From: CAZKCI01 sp964551475
GTDB lineage: Bacteria > Auribacterota > Erginobacteria > Erginobacterales > CAZKCI01
DNA length: 24,541 bases
Reading direction: 5' to 3'
Assembly (NCBI GenBank): GCA_964551475.1
Contig: CAZKCI010000144.1
Coordinates: forward strand, 1 to 24,541
Positions within the stretch are counted from its first letter, which is position 1. Every line of letters begins with the position of its first letter. The position numbers and the translations under genes are program-made. Shown here one piece after another: positions 1 to 8,148 of this stretch. The notes under the pieces were generated by a model. It was not told the origin of the DNA, did not search any database, and saw only the letters and a program-made list of their open reading frames with translations.

Positions 1-2
1 GT

Positions 3-2930
3 GCGGGTTTATGGGCGTTTAACGGTCTCCCCCGGGTCTATCTGGGTTCCACCGGCGACCAGGCCGCCTGCCACGACTACGATGGCGACGGGACGACCGA
101 GGTCGCCATCTTCCGTCCCTCCGCCGGCTTCTGGGCGGTCAACGGGCTGAGCCGCTTCTACTTTGGGGTGACGGGGGACATCGCGGTCTCCGGAGACTAC
201 AACGCCGACGGGACGGCCGAGGCGGGGGTCTTCAAGGGAGCGAGCGGGGGCCTCTGGGCGATCCGGAACCTGACCCGCGTCTACTTCGGGACTGCCGGGA
301 ACGTCACCGTGCCGGCAGACTACAACGGCGACGGCGCGGACGAGATCGCGGTCTATCGCTCCTCCTATACCCCTCCTACAGTGATCTATCAGATCCAGCA
401 CGACGGTTTGACCGGGACGGTGACCGTCCCGGGCGTTGTCAACCTGGTCTACCCGACGATGGGTTTCTTCATGGCCGATGCCAGCGGGGCCTATCACGGC
501 ATCTATGTCAACCAGACCACCTACGGCCCGGATATCGGCGACAGCGTGACTCTCACCGGATCAGTGGCGACGGCGAACGGAAAGACGATGATCCAGGGCC
601 TCACCGCTTACTCGGTCGTCTCGAAAGGCAGCACACCCTACGCCGCCGCGACCATCGGGGCCTCATCGATCACCGATGAGCAGTATGAGGGATGCCTGGT
701 CAAGGTGGAGGACACCTTCACCGTCACCAACCAGAATAGCGGGAGCGGCAAGTGGGTGGTGACCGGCGCGGGCGGCCCGGTCACGCTCGATGACGAACTC
801 GACTACAACTACTTCCCCCGCAACGGGGATAGCTTCAATGCGTTCGTTGGCGTGGTGGAGCGGAACACCGGATCGACCCCCAACCAGTGGCTCCAGGCCC
901 GGGACACCGACGACCTCGAGGGGCCCGCCTCAGTCATCCCCCACTACGCCCTCAAGGGCAACGTGGTGACGATGGACGACGCCCGCAACGTCTTCGAGGG
1001 CTACTACCTCGAGGTGAAGGGTGAGTCGATCGAGTCACTCTCGGCCTCCGCGCCGGCCGGGGTGGCGGTGATCGACGTGGACGGCCTCATCTTCCCGGGC
1101 CTGATCAACACCCACGATCACCCGAGCAAGGGACTGTGGGGCACCATCCCCCTGCCGCGGCTGCCGGGCGGCTACACCTGCCTGAACGACTGGGCGGGGA
1201 GGGACACCGACGCGGCGACGTTCTCTACATACAGCGACTTCAAATGGCAGACTGAGGGGGAGATGTTCTCCAGCAAGATTCCGACCTACCCGATCGGGAA
1301 ACTTACAGAAGTCCGGATGGCCTCGAGCGGCGCCACGGCCACCCAGGGCCAAGTGTATTCCTCCGCGCATAACTGGGACGAACTCGCCAAGCTCGGTGTG
1401 GGGATCATCAACGGCGAGCGCTTCCCCGGGCGCGTGGACCAGGTGGTCTTCCCGATTTCCGAAGGTGAGGCCTACTGGACGGCGGACCACCTCTCGGCGG
1501 TCAACGGCAAGCTCCACCGCTACATGATCCACCTGTCCCAGTCCATCGTCGGGGGACCCGAGGCCTACGAGTTCAACTGGTGGAAGGTGCGGGCCGGCTT
1601 CGACGGGCATGACACCATCATCCACGGAACCAGCCTCAAGGCCGCCGACTTCGCCCTTTTCTCCCATGCCGACGGCAACCAGACCGTCCTCTCCTGGGCG
1701 GCATACTGCAATGAGCTTTACTACGGCGCCCAGCCCAACATCCGGGCGGCGCTCGATGCCGGGGCGGTCGTCGCCATCGGGACGGACGCGGCGCCCTGGG
1801 CCTGGGCGAACATGCTCGCCGAGCTGAACTTCTGCAAGCACATCAGCGACCTGAGCGGATGGAACATCCAGAGCGTCCAGTTCGCCGACATGCTCACGCG
1901 CAACGGCGCCCTCGCCTTCGGCCAGCTCGACCGGATGGGGACCATCGAGATAGGCAAGCTCGCAAACTTCATGGTCATCGACGACGGCGCCGGCGACCCC
2001 TACGACGACCTGCTGATGACGGCCGGCGGGGGTTCCTCGTACAATTACCAGTGCGGGCCGAAAGACGTCAAACTCACGATCGTGGCCGGCCGGCCGATCT
2101 ACGGCGACGCCGATCTCCTGAACGCGGCCAACTTCCCCGCCACCAACGCCGGCTACATCGAGGACCTGACCATCTGCGGCACGGCCAAGAAGCTCTCCAT
2201 CGCCCGGGACAACCCCTCCTCGATCCAGGGGGTGGGCGACCTCTTCTGGACCTTCTACCTCGACCTCTGGAGACGGTACAACCTCACGAGAAAGTATCCG
2301 AGCCAGTTCGTCTCCGTCGACCCCGCCGGGGTTCTTCCGACCACTCCCGTCCCGCCCACGCCGACGCCGGCGGGCTATAAAACGCCCACGCCGTCCCCGA
2401 CCGAGACACCGACGCCGACCATCACCCCGACGCCGGAGGGCTACCGTTCGCCCTCGCCGACCCCGTCGCCGGACCCGGCGCATCTTCTTTTGAACCCCGG
2501 TTTCGAGGACTGGACCGGGGCCGCGCCCGACCACTGGACGCTGGGGAGCAATGCCGCCTACGCGGACGAGACTGGGACTGTCCACTCCGGATCGCACAGC
2601 GTCGGGACCACCACGACCACCGACCCCGGCATCTACGGCGCTGGTTTCTATCAGGATGTCAATGTCACCGTCGGGCAGACCTACGAGTTTTCCTCCTGGC
2701 TCTGGTCTCTGCAGACCGGCTCGATGGGCATCACTGTCTCTTGGTGGGACAACATCACCGCGCATTATTGGACCACGCCGACCTCGACTTCGGCCGGCCA
2801 GTGGCAGCAGTTCAGCGTGCAGTCCACCGCCCCGGCGGGGACGGTTTCGGCCCGGGTCTGGATCCGCGGCTTCACCCCCACCGCCGCCTGCGGCTACGGC
2901 GACGACGCCGAGTTCAACGTCGTGGAGTAA
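3..2930 (+). CDS. Exported modular amidohydrolase (FG-GAP repeats, OB-like domain, amidohydrolase, Pro/Thr linker, CBM-like domain), 5' partial
   Basis: The frame is open from the first bases, so the N-terminus and any signal peptide lie outside the window. Three FG-GAP/VCBS-like repeats with DYxxDGxxE calcium-loop motifs start at codons 75, 195 and 318, a period of 40-41 residues. An OB-fold-like segment follows (about 375-930), resembling those attached to extracellular nucleases. The amidohydrolase domain (about 945-2250) shows the expected metal ligands: HxH at codons 1113 and 1119, His at 1530, His at 1623 and Asp in GTDAAP at 1785. A TPTP-rich linker (about 2337-2480) leads to a C-terminal NPGFEDW domain like carbohydrate-binding modules of the CBM4/9 type. 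Ligand spacing fits the ATZ/TRZ-like branch, which deaminates or dechlorinates ring compounds, but the substrate cannot be read from sequence. Export is inferred from the accessory domains. The gene ends in TAA at 2928-2930. Confidence 0.85.
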   Translation, partial: AGLWAFNGLPRVYLGSTGDQAACHDYDGDGTTEVAIFRPSAGFWAVNGLSRFYFGVTGDIAVSGDYNADGTAEAGVFKGASGGLWAIRNLTRVYFGTAGNVTVPADYNGDGADEIAVYRSSYTPPTVIYQIQHDGLTGTVTVPGVVNLVYPTMGFFMADASGAYHGIYVNQTTYGPDIGDSVTLTGSVATANGKTMIQGLTAYSVVSKGSTPYAAATIGASSITDEQYEGCLVKVEDTFTVTNQNSGSGKWVVTGAGGPVTLDDELDYNYFPRNGDSFNAFVGVVERNTGSTPNQWLQARDTDDLEGPASVIPHYALKGNVVTMDDARNVFEGYYLEVKGESIESLSASAPAGVAVIDVDGLIFPGLINTHDHPSKGLWGTIPLPRLPGGYTCLNDWAGRDTDAATFSTYSDFKWQTEGEMFSSKIPTYPIGKLTEVRMASSGATATQGQVYSSAHNWDELAKLGVGIINGERFPGRVDQVVFPISEGEAYWTADHLSAVNGKLHRYMIHLSQSIVGGPEAYEFNWWKVRAGFDGHDTIIHGTSLKAADFALFSHADGNQTVLSWAAYCNELYYGAQPNIRAALDAGAVVAIGTDAAPWAWANMLAELNFCKHISDLSGWNIQSVQFADMLTRNGALAFGQLDRMGTIEIGKLANFMVIDDGAGDPYDDLLMTAGGGSSYNYQCGPKDVKLTIVAGRPIYGDADLLNAANFPATNAGYIEDLTICGTAKKLSIARDNPSSIQGVGDLFWTFYLDLWRRYNLTRKYPSQFVSVDPAGVLPTTPVPPTPTPAGYKTPTPSPTETPTPTITPTPEGYRSPSPTPSPDPAHLLLNPGFEDWTGAAPDHWTLGSNAAYADETGTVHSGSHSVGTTTTTDPGIYGAGFYQDVNVTVGQTYEFSSWLWSLQTGSMGITVSWWDNITAHYWTTPTSTSAGQWQQFSVQSTAPAGTVSARVWIRGFTPTAACGYGDDAEFNVVE

Positions 2931-2981
2931 ATCTCTGGGCGCGGCCGGGCGCTGATTGCTTCTTTCGTTTTTGCTGCTTTT

Positions 2982-3084
2982 TGTGGGAGGGGCGTCTCGC
3001 CTGCCCCGATGACTATAAGTTGCATGTAAAAATCGGGGCCCCGATCCAGGTAAGCCCGGATCGCGGCGAGACGCCGCTCCCACA
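2982..3084. repeat. REP-like inverted-repeat element, copy A
   Basis: The element begins TGTGGGAG and ends CTCCCACA. Its outer 20-bp arms match at 19 of 20 positions. Inner GCCCCGAT and CGGATCGCGG blocks recur in the copies at 4832-4983 and 8181-8267. The architecture resembles REP/BIME elements mobilised by RAYT transposases, but no RAYT gene is present here. It occupies most of the gap between the amidohydrolase and the HD-domain gene. Confidence 0.8.
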
Positions 3085-3139
3085 GATACATTAAGACAGC
3101 ATCCGATAGCCAACTGTGAGAGAGCCCCGATCCCGGTCG

Positions 3140-4129
3140 ATGAAAATCCACGACCGCATCTACGGCGAGTTCGAGATCGCCTCCCCGCTCATTGAGGAGC
3201 TGATCGCCTCCCGTCCCTTCCAGAGGCTCAGGCGGATCAACCAGTACGGCGGCGTGGACCTGGTCTTCCCGGGGAAATACCAGGTCACCCGCTACGAGCA
3301 CTCGCTCGGCGTCTGGAAGGTCCTCGAATCCCTCCAGGCCTCCATCGAGGTCCAGGCCGCGGCTCTCCTCCACGACCTCGGCCACACCGCCTTCTCCCAC
3401 ATGGTGGACATGGCGCTGGCCTCCTCCGGCGAGGATTACCACGAGGAGAAGGTGGCCCTGATCGAGGGGATGGGCGACATCGAGCGGATCCTCAAGGCCC
3501 ACGGCGTCGCCATCCAGAACCCGGACGACTATCCCGAGATCAAGCGGTCGCTGCCCGACGTGGGCGCGGACCGGATCGACTACGGCGTCCGCGATTTCGT
3601 CGGGGCGACCAACACCCGCCCCGAGCTGGGGAGGAGGGTCCTCGGCGCGATCGCCGGGGAGGGCCGCGAGATCATCTTCACCGACGCCGCCGTGGCCCGC
3701 GACTACGCGCTCACGGGGCTCGAGGCGATGTGGCTCTGCATCTACGAGCCGAAGGTCTCCTGCGTCTACCAGGCGCTGACCGAGATCATCCGGGAAGGAG
3801 TGAAGGGCCGCTGGCTCACCGACCGCGACCTGTTCACCGACGACGCGACCGTCTTCGCGATCATCAAGCGCCACCGGGATGAGCTTCCGGAGACGCACTA
3901 CAAGCTCTTCACCACCCCCTTCACCGTCCAAGAGGTAGCGGAGGGAGAGCATGATTTCAACCACATCAAGCTCAAGGTCCGCTACTTCGACCCCCGGGTC
4001 AGGATCGGCGGGGAAACTCGGCCCCTCTCCGAAGTGGACAAGGAGTTCCGGGAGAAGCTTGAGCCGATGAAGCGTCAGTTCGAGGAGCGGAAGAAGGGGA
4101 AGTTTTTCAAGGTCGTTTTCAAACAGTGA
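3140..4129 (+). CDS. HD-domain metal-dependent phosphohydrolase
   Basis: A protein of 329 residues with a complete HD-superfamily metal site: His54 (YEHSLG), His78-Asp79 (LLHDLGHTAFSH) and Asp144 (VGADRIDYG). The N-terminus (KIHDRIYGEFEI) and the RFQRLRR-like segment are typical of the dGTPase/SAMHD1-like branch, which hydrolyses (d)NTPs, although that branch also includes proteins of unknown substrate. ATG 3140 is preferred because it begins at the conserved N-terminus; the in-frame GTG at 3116 adds eight unconvincing residues. Neither start has a clear Shine-Dalgarno site. The gene lies just upstream of the ribonucleotide reductase genes, which makes a nucleotide substrate plausible. The last codon and TGA stop form part of a heptamer array, and a strong terminator follows. 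Confidence 0.85.
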   Translation: MKIHDRIYGEFEIASPLIEELIASRPFQRLRRINQYGGVDLVFPGKYQVTRYEHSLGVWKVLESLQASIEVQAAALLHDLGHTAFSHMVDMALASSGEDYHEEKVALIEGMGDIERILKAHGVAIQNPDDYPEIKRSLPDVGADRIDYGVRDFVGATNTRPELGRRVLGAIAGEGREIIFTDAAVARDYALTGLEAMWLCIYEPKVSCVYQALTEIIREGVKGRWLTDRDLFTDDATVFAIIKRHRDELPETHYKLFTTPFTVQEVAEGEHDFNHIKLKVRYFDPRVRIGGETRPLSEVDKEFREKLEPMKRQFEERKKGKFFKVVFKQ

Positions 4130-4150
4130 TCAGTAATCAGTGATCAGTAA
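4124..4150. repeat. Heptamer tandem array (CAGTGAT/CAGTAAT)
   Basis: The units are CAGTGAT, CAGTAAT, CAGTGAT and a partial CAGTAA, an exact 7-bp period. The first unit contains the final Gln codon and the TGA stop of the HD-domain gene. The same heptamer occurs near thyX (8151-8331) and after the gene ending at 15107. Confidence 0.85.
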
Positions 4151-4194
4151 AATCGGCCCGCCTAGCGCACGGCGCTATAGCGGGCCGATTTTTC
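4149..4194 (+). terminator. Rho-independent terminator after the HD-domain gene
   Basis: Arms AATCGGCCCGC and GCGGGCCGATT enclose a second small stem (TAGCGC, ACG loop, GCGCTA). The structure is flanked by AAAA and TTTTTCT, so it could terminate in both directions. It separates the HD-domain gene from the nrd leader. Confidence 0.85.
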
Positions 4195-4205
4195 TATAAT
4201 TATTA

Positions 4206-4234
4206 TTGACATGACTCCGGTCTGGTGGCATCAT
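4206..4234 (+). promoter_or_regulatory. Candidate sigma70-type promoter for the trx-nrdG-nrdD unit
   Basis: A perfect TTGACA (4206-4211) is followed after 17 bp by CATCAT (4229-4234), which matches four of six positions of TATAAT. It lies just after the terminator and about 200 bp before the thioredoxin-like gene. Called by eye only. Confidence 0.5.
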
Positions 4235-4431
4235 GTTGTAAAAGGTAAAAGAACGGAAACAAACAGGCAATTTGCCTGTATTTCATCGCTGTATTTCCGG
4301 TCCTGTCCCCGGGGCTCCCCGCCCGCAGGGGCAGGACTTCTTGATGTAAAACGTAAAACCAGCTCCCCGGAAAGGCCGGATCACTCCGGCCGCTTGGCGG
4401 GGATTTACCTTACAAGAAGGAGATTGTCTGT
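4235..4431 (+). promoter_or_regulatory. Structured 5' leader of the trx-nrdG-nrdD unit
   Basis: This roughly 197-bp leader contains several elements. Two heptamer pairs, TGTAAAAGGTAAAA (4237-4250) and TGTAAAACGTAAAA (4345-4358), differ at one base and lie 108 bp apart. A dyad has 8-bp arms ACAGGCAA and TTGCCTGT (4262-4278). A 10-bp stem pairs 4300-4309 with 4328-4337, with one G-U pair. A hairpin GGCCGGA-TCAC-TCCGGCC (4374-4391) lies inside a weaker CCCCG/CGGGG stem. A strong AAGAAGGAGA ribosome site precedes ATG 4432. The dyad looks like an operator but does not match the NrdR box I know. I recognise no riboswitch class. Confidence 0.5.
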
Positions 4432-4812
4432 ATGAGCAAGGGAGCGACGGAGTGCCCCCGCGGCTCCTGCCGTATCGATCCGGAACGCCTGCGCGCGGTC
4501 CTGGCGGCGGGAACGAAGAAAACTGCCACGCCGGGCGCCGCTACGGCGTCAAAAAGCGTTTTGGTTTTCACCCGCGCCCATTGCCCGGTCTGCGCGGAGA
4601 CCGAAACGGTTTTGAACACGGTCGCGGCGGGACGGGAGGGAATCGCGATTGTGAACCATGATCTGGACACAGCCGAGGGACTGGTGGAGGGCTCCCTGCA
4701 CAACGCTCTTTCCGTGCCGACCATCATCGTCATCGACCACGGGAAGGAGACGGCGCGCTGGGAATCCCGCGCTCCCTCTCCCGCCGATCTCCGCGCGGCG
4801 CTAGGCATCTAA
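4432..4812 (+). CDS. Thioredoxin/glutaredoxin-like protein, probable reductant linked to class III RNR
   Basis: A protein of 126 residues. A thioredoxin-fold core starts near residue 42 (SVLVFTRAHCPVC) with redox motif Cys51-Pro-Val-Cys54 and a cis-proline candidate at Pro96 (SVPTIIV). The N-terminal 40 residues are an extension carrying another cysteine pair, Cys8 and Cys13 (CPRGSC), with a short Ala/Thr-rich linker. The start is fixed by the AAGAAGGAGA ribosome site. Some class III reductases take electrons from NrdH-like redoxins or thioredoxin instead of formate. Placement just before nrdG and nrdD supports that role here, but this is inference from context. The roughly 180-bp gap to nrdG holds REP-like repeats, so co-transcription is likely but not certain. 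Confidence 0.75.
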   Translation: MSKGATECPRGSCRIDPERLRAVLAAGTKKTATPGAATASKSVLVFTRAHCPVCAETETVLNTVAAGREGIAIVNHDLDTAEGLVEGSLHNALSVPTIIVIDHGKETARWESRAPSPADLRAALGI

Positions 4813-4831
4813 TGTCACCCGTGCTGAACGA

Positions 4832-4983
4832 GGATCGCGGCGAGGACGCCGCTCCTACAAACTGACACCGATCGCACTCATTAGCCAACTGTAGGAGGGG
4901 CATTCTTGCCCCGATCCAAGCTGGCCCGGATCGCGGCGGGTCCCGAAGAAGAATTCGGGATGGGGCAGACGCCGCTCCCACAA
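4832..4983. repeat. REP-like elements, copy B (right half) and copy C (with nested hairpin)
   Basis: 4832-4860 is a right half alone (GGATCGCGGCGAGGACGCC, then GCTCCTACA). 4890-4983 is a full copy beginning TGTAGGAG and ending CTCCCACA. In copy C the right arm is interrupted by an extra segment containing the hairpin TCCCGAA-GAAGAA-TTCGGGA (4941-4960). The words AGCCAACTGT just before copy C also occur near 3110. The block fills the gap between the thioredoxin-like gene and nrdG. Confidence 0.75.
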
Positions 4984-4995
4984 ACAGCTATCCGC

Positions 4996-5721
4996 ATGAA
5001 GATATCCGGCGTTATCGAGAACTCACTTTCCGACTGGCCGGGAAGGCTGTCTTTCGTGGTCTTCTCCCCGGGCTGCAATTTCCGCTGTCCCTTCTGCCAC
5101 AACCCATCGCTGGTCGAAGACCGGGAAGAAAGGCTTGATCCCGCGGATGTCCTGCGCAAGCTCCACGCCCAAAACGGCTGGGTGGGGGGAGTGGTTTTGA
5201 GCGGAGGCGAGCCCACGCTTCAGGACGGTTTGGAGGACTGGATCGGGGAGGTGAAAGCGATGGGTTTCCCGATCAAGCTCGACACCAACGGCTCGCGCCC
5301 CGAGGTACTGGAACGCCTCCTCGCCCAAAGGGTGGTGGACTTCGCGGCCATGGACATCAAAGCCGCCCCGGAGACGGGAAGATACGCCCGCGCCTGCGGA
5401 GACGTTCCCGCTCTCTCCGCTGTCCGCCGGTCGATGAAAATGCTCAAGGACGCGGGGATCGAGATGGAATACCGGACGACGGTCGTCCCGGGGCTCCTCG
5501 AGGCTTCGGAAGTTCCGGCGATCGCCCGCTGGCTGGGTCCGGAGGCCTGCTGGGTGATCCAGCAGTTCCGCCCCGGACGGTGCCTGAACGAGACATACAA
5601 CGGGCTCAGCCCGTTTCCAGACCAAGAACTGGAGATGATGAGAGCTAGTGCCGCGGGACTGGTCGCGCGTTGCCGGATCCGCGGCGGAGCCGGCTCGGGA
5701 GAGAAGAGATGGGCTACATAA
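4996..5721 (+). CDS. nrdG: Anaerobic ribonucleoside-triphosphate reductase activating protein (radical SAM)
   Basis: A radical-SAM activase of 241 residues. Its CxxxCxxC cluster site is Cys27, Cys31 and Cys34 (GCNFRCPFC), followed by the glycine-rich LSGGEPTLQ segment that contacts SAM. Length and sequence fit the longer NrdG2-type activases. It uses a 4Fe-4S cluster and SAM to place a glycyl radical on NrdD. ATG 4996 is chosen because it starts MKISGVIENSLSDWPG, the usual family N-terminus; upstream in-frame codons lie in REP-like repeat DNA. The gene overlaps nrdD by 13 bp (5709-5721), which suggests translational coupling. The call as NrdG rather than a pyruvate formate-lyase activase rests on the adjacent nrdD. 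Confidence 0.93.
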   Translation: MKISGVIENSLSDWPGRLSFVVFSPGCNFRCPFCHNPSLVEDREERLDPADVLRKLHAQNGWVGGVVLSGGEPTLQDGLEDWIGEVKAMGFPIKLDTNGSRPEVLERLLAQRVVDFAAMDIKAAPETGRYARACGDVPALSAVRRSMKMLKDAGIEMEYRTTVVPGLLEASEVPAIARWLGPEACWVIQQFRPGRCLNETYNGLSPFPDQELEMMRASAAGLVARCRIRGGAGSGEKRWAT

Positions 5722-8117
5722 CGACGGTCAAGAAGAGAGACGGGAGATTTGCGGCCTTTCGCAAGAGCAAGGTGACGGCGTCCATCTATGAGGCCGGAAA
5801 GGTCTCCGGCCGTGTCGACCGGAAGAAGGCCCAGGAGATCGCCGATCGCGTAGAGCAATACCTGCGCGAGAACTACCTTCCCGGGGAAACCCTCCTCACC
5901 GACACCATCGCCCGGGCGGTGGAGAAGGTGGCCGGAGAGTCCGGCGAGAAGACACTGGCCGGCGCCTACGCCTTTCTCCGCAAGCGCAAGATGGAGGCCG
6001 ACAAGCTGATCCGCGTGGTCAAGCGGGGGGAGGGGAAGACCGACACGACCGACCTCTCCCTGCTGGTGCTGGCGGAATCCGCCTCGGAGCTCCTCGCCTG
6101 GGACCGCAAGAAGATCGTCGTCGCCCTGCGCGCCGAGGCGGGCCTCCTGAAGCGGCCGGCCGAAAAGATCGCCCACGCCGTCGAGAAGCGCTTGCTCAAA
6201 TCGAACCTGAAGCAGGTGACCACCGGCTTTATCCGGGAGCTGGTGGACAACGAGCTCCTCCAGGCCGGCTACGGCGCCCGCATCTCCGGCCAGGCCACCA
6301 TGGGCATTCCGGTCAGCGAGCTGGAGCAGCTGATCTTCGCCAAGTCCCAGGAGAACAGCAATATCGCCGCCCACAACCCGGAGGCGGTCAACCTGGGGAT
6401 CGCTGAGATCACGCTGAAGCAGTACGCGCTGCGCCACGTCTTCTCGCCCGATGTCGCCCAGGCCCACTTCTCGGGAAGGGTCCACCTCCACGACCTCGGC
6501 TACCCGATCCGGGTCTACTGCAGCTCCCACTCGCTCGAGTATCTGAAGAAATACGGACTCAAGCTCGACAACCTGGACATCGTCTCCGGCCCCGCCCGCC
6601 ACGCCCGCTCGCTCACCGGCCAGCTCAACACCTTCCTGGCCGCGATGCAGGCCTACTACGCCGGCGCCCTGGGGATCGGATTCATCAACGTCTTCTACGC
6701 CCCCTTCCTGGTCGGTCTCAGCGAGAAGGAGATCCTGCAGGAAGCTCAGCAGCTGATCTTCTCCCTCTCCCAGTCGGCCTTCTCCCGGGGCGGCCAGGCC
6801 CTCTTCCTCGACGCCAACATCCACACCGGGATCCCCGCGCACCTGAAAAAGATCCCCGCCATTGGCCCCGGGGGGGAATACACCGGCAAGACCTACGGGG
6901 AGTACAAGAAGGAAGCGATCGCCTTCGCCCGGGCGATGATGGAGGTCTGGAAGAACGGGGACGCCTTCGGCCACATCTTCGCCTTCCCCAAGATGGACTT
7001 CCACGTCAACGCGGAGACCTTCACCGAACCCGAGCAGTACGAGCTCCTCCGCTACGCCTGCGAGATCGCCTCCGAGAACGGCACCCCCTACTTCATCTTC
7101 GACCGGGACGAGATCACCCTCTCGGCCTGCTGCCGCCTGCGGACCAAGGTGACCGACCCCCGGATGATCGAGCACCCGGAGTCGCTGCGCTTCTGCGGCT
7201 TCCAGAACGTCACCGTCAACCTCCCCCAGGCGGCCTACCGGGCGCTGCGGGCGGCCGGCGACGATCCGGAGAAGGTCTGGGGCGCCTTCATCGCCGACAT
7301 CGAGGAGACCATGGACCTGTGCATGAAGGCCCACCTCCAGAAGAAGGAGTTCATCTCCAGGCTGATGGCCCGTCCCGGACTCCCCCTCTGGGAGATCGGG
7401 AAGCCCGCCGCCGACGGCAGGCCGTACGTCGACCTCGCCGCCGCCACCTACATCATCGGCCTGATCGGCCTGAACGAGGCCGTCCAGTACCTGACCGGCC
7501 GCCAGCTCCACGAGGACGACGACGTCTACCGCATGGGGCTGAGGATCGTCTCCCACATGTATCTCAAGGCCCGGGGGCTGGCCGCCGAGACGGGACTCAC
7601 GGTGACGCTGGAGGAGAGTCCGGCCGAGTCGGCGGCGCGGCGCTTCGCCAAGGTCGACCTCCGGGAGTACCCGGAGTCGGCCGCGGTGGTCAAGGGGAAC
7701 CGGGAGAAGGACCAGTACTACTACACGAACTCGGTCCACTTCGCGGCCGCCGCCCCGGTCTCCCTCACCGAGCGGATCGACAAGCAGGCCCGCTTCCATA
7801 CCATGATCGAGTCGGGGGCGATCATCCACGCCTTCGTCGGCGAGAAGAAGCCGGAGGCCGGGGCCATCCTCGACCTGGTGACCAAGACCTGGGAGAAGAC
7901 CAAGGCCGCCCAGATCACCATCTCGCCCGAGTTCACCATCTGCCGGGACTGCGCTCTCACCGCCCGCGGTCTCAAACCCTCCTGCCCCTCCTGCGGCTCG
8001 ACCAAGGTCTTCGGCCTGAGCCGCGTGGTCGGCTATTTCAGCCGGATCGACAACTGGAACCGCTCCAAGCAAGGCGAGCTGGCGGACCGCCAAGCCGGGG
8101 ACTACACGATCGGATAA
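5709..8117 (+). CDS. nrdD: Anaerobic (class III) ribonucleoside-triphosphate reductase
   Basis: An 802-residue glycyl-radical enzyme that reduces ribonucleotides to deoxyribonucleotides. An ATP-cone lies at about residues 1-95 (VKKRDGRFAAFRKSKV). A second ATP-cone-like segment follows at about 110-195 (WDRKKIVVALRAEAGL and FIRELVDNELL). The catalytic barrel follows, with candidate active-site cysteines in LSACCRLR and FCGFQNVTVN. The C-terminus has the four zinc cysteines, Cys745, Cys748, Cys759 and Cys762, and the radical loop RVVGYF with Gly775. Start ATG 5709 sits inside the end of nrdG and has a GGGAGAGAAG ribosome site. The oxygen sensitivity of this class implies growth without oxygen. 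All diagnostic residues are present and no frameshift is seen. Confidence 0.96.
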   Translation: MGYITTVKKRDGRFAAFRKSKVTASIYEAGKVSGRVDRKKAQEIADRVEQYLRENYLPGETLLTDTIARAVEKVAGESGEKTLAGAYAFLRKRKMEADKLIRVVKRGEGKTDTTDLSLLVLAESASELLAWDRKKIVVALRAEAGLLKRPAEKIAHAVEKRLLKSNLKQVTTGFIRELVDNELLQAGYGARISGQATMGIPVSELEQLIFAKSQENSNIAAHNPEAVNLGIAEITLKQYALRHVFSPDVAQAHFSGRVHLHDLGYPIRVYCSSHSLEYLKKYGLKLDNLDIVSGPARHARSLTGQLNTFLAAMQAYYAGALGIGFINVFYAPFLVGLSEKEILQEAQQLIFSLSQSAFSRGGQALFLDANIHTGIPAHLKKIPAIGPGGEYTGKTYGEYKKEAIAFARAMMEVWKNGDAFGHIFAFPKMDFHVNAETFTEPEQYELLRYACEIASENGTPYFIFDRDEITLSACCRLRTKVTDPRMIEHPESLRFCGFQNVTVNLPQAAYRALRAAGDDPEKVWGAFIADIEETMDLCMKAHLQKKEFISRLMARPGLPLWEIGKPAADGRPYVDLAAATYIIGLIGLNEAVQYLTGRQLHEDDDVYRMGLRIVSHMYLKARGLAAETGLTVTLEESPAESAARRFAKVDLREYPESAAVVKGNREKDQYYYTNSVHFAAAAPVSLTERIDKQARFHTMIESGAIIHAFVGEKKPEAGAILDLVTKTWEKTKAAQITISPEFTICRDCALTARGLKPSCPSCGSTKVFGLSRVVGYFSRIDNWNRSKQGELADRQAGDYTIG

Positions 8118-8148
8118 TGAGGCAGAGGGCTGAAGTATGTGTAACGTT

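Noticed and set aside
1035..3113. A 692-codon minus-strand frame opposite the amidohydrolase.
   Set aside because: It is a shadow frame of a gene with intact metal ligands, with no recognisable domain or ribosome site.
4235..4431. A cobalamin riboswitch or NrdR box in the nrd leader.
   Set aside because: I found neither the conserved B12-box words nor the ACA-AT-rich NrdR palindrome; the observed dyad is ACAGGCAA/TTGCCTGT.
4211..4435. A 74-codon frame whose stop overlaps the thioredoxin-like start (ATGA).
   Set aside because: The overlap looks like coupling, but the start codon overlaps the -35 element, there is no ribosome site, and the frame runs through hairpins with no protein character.
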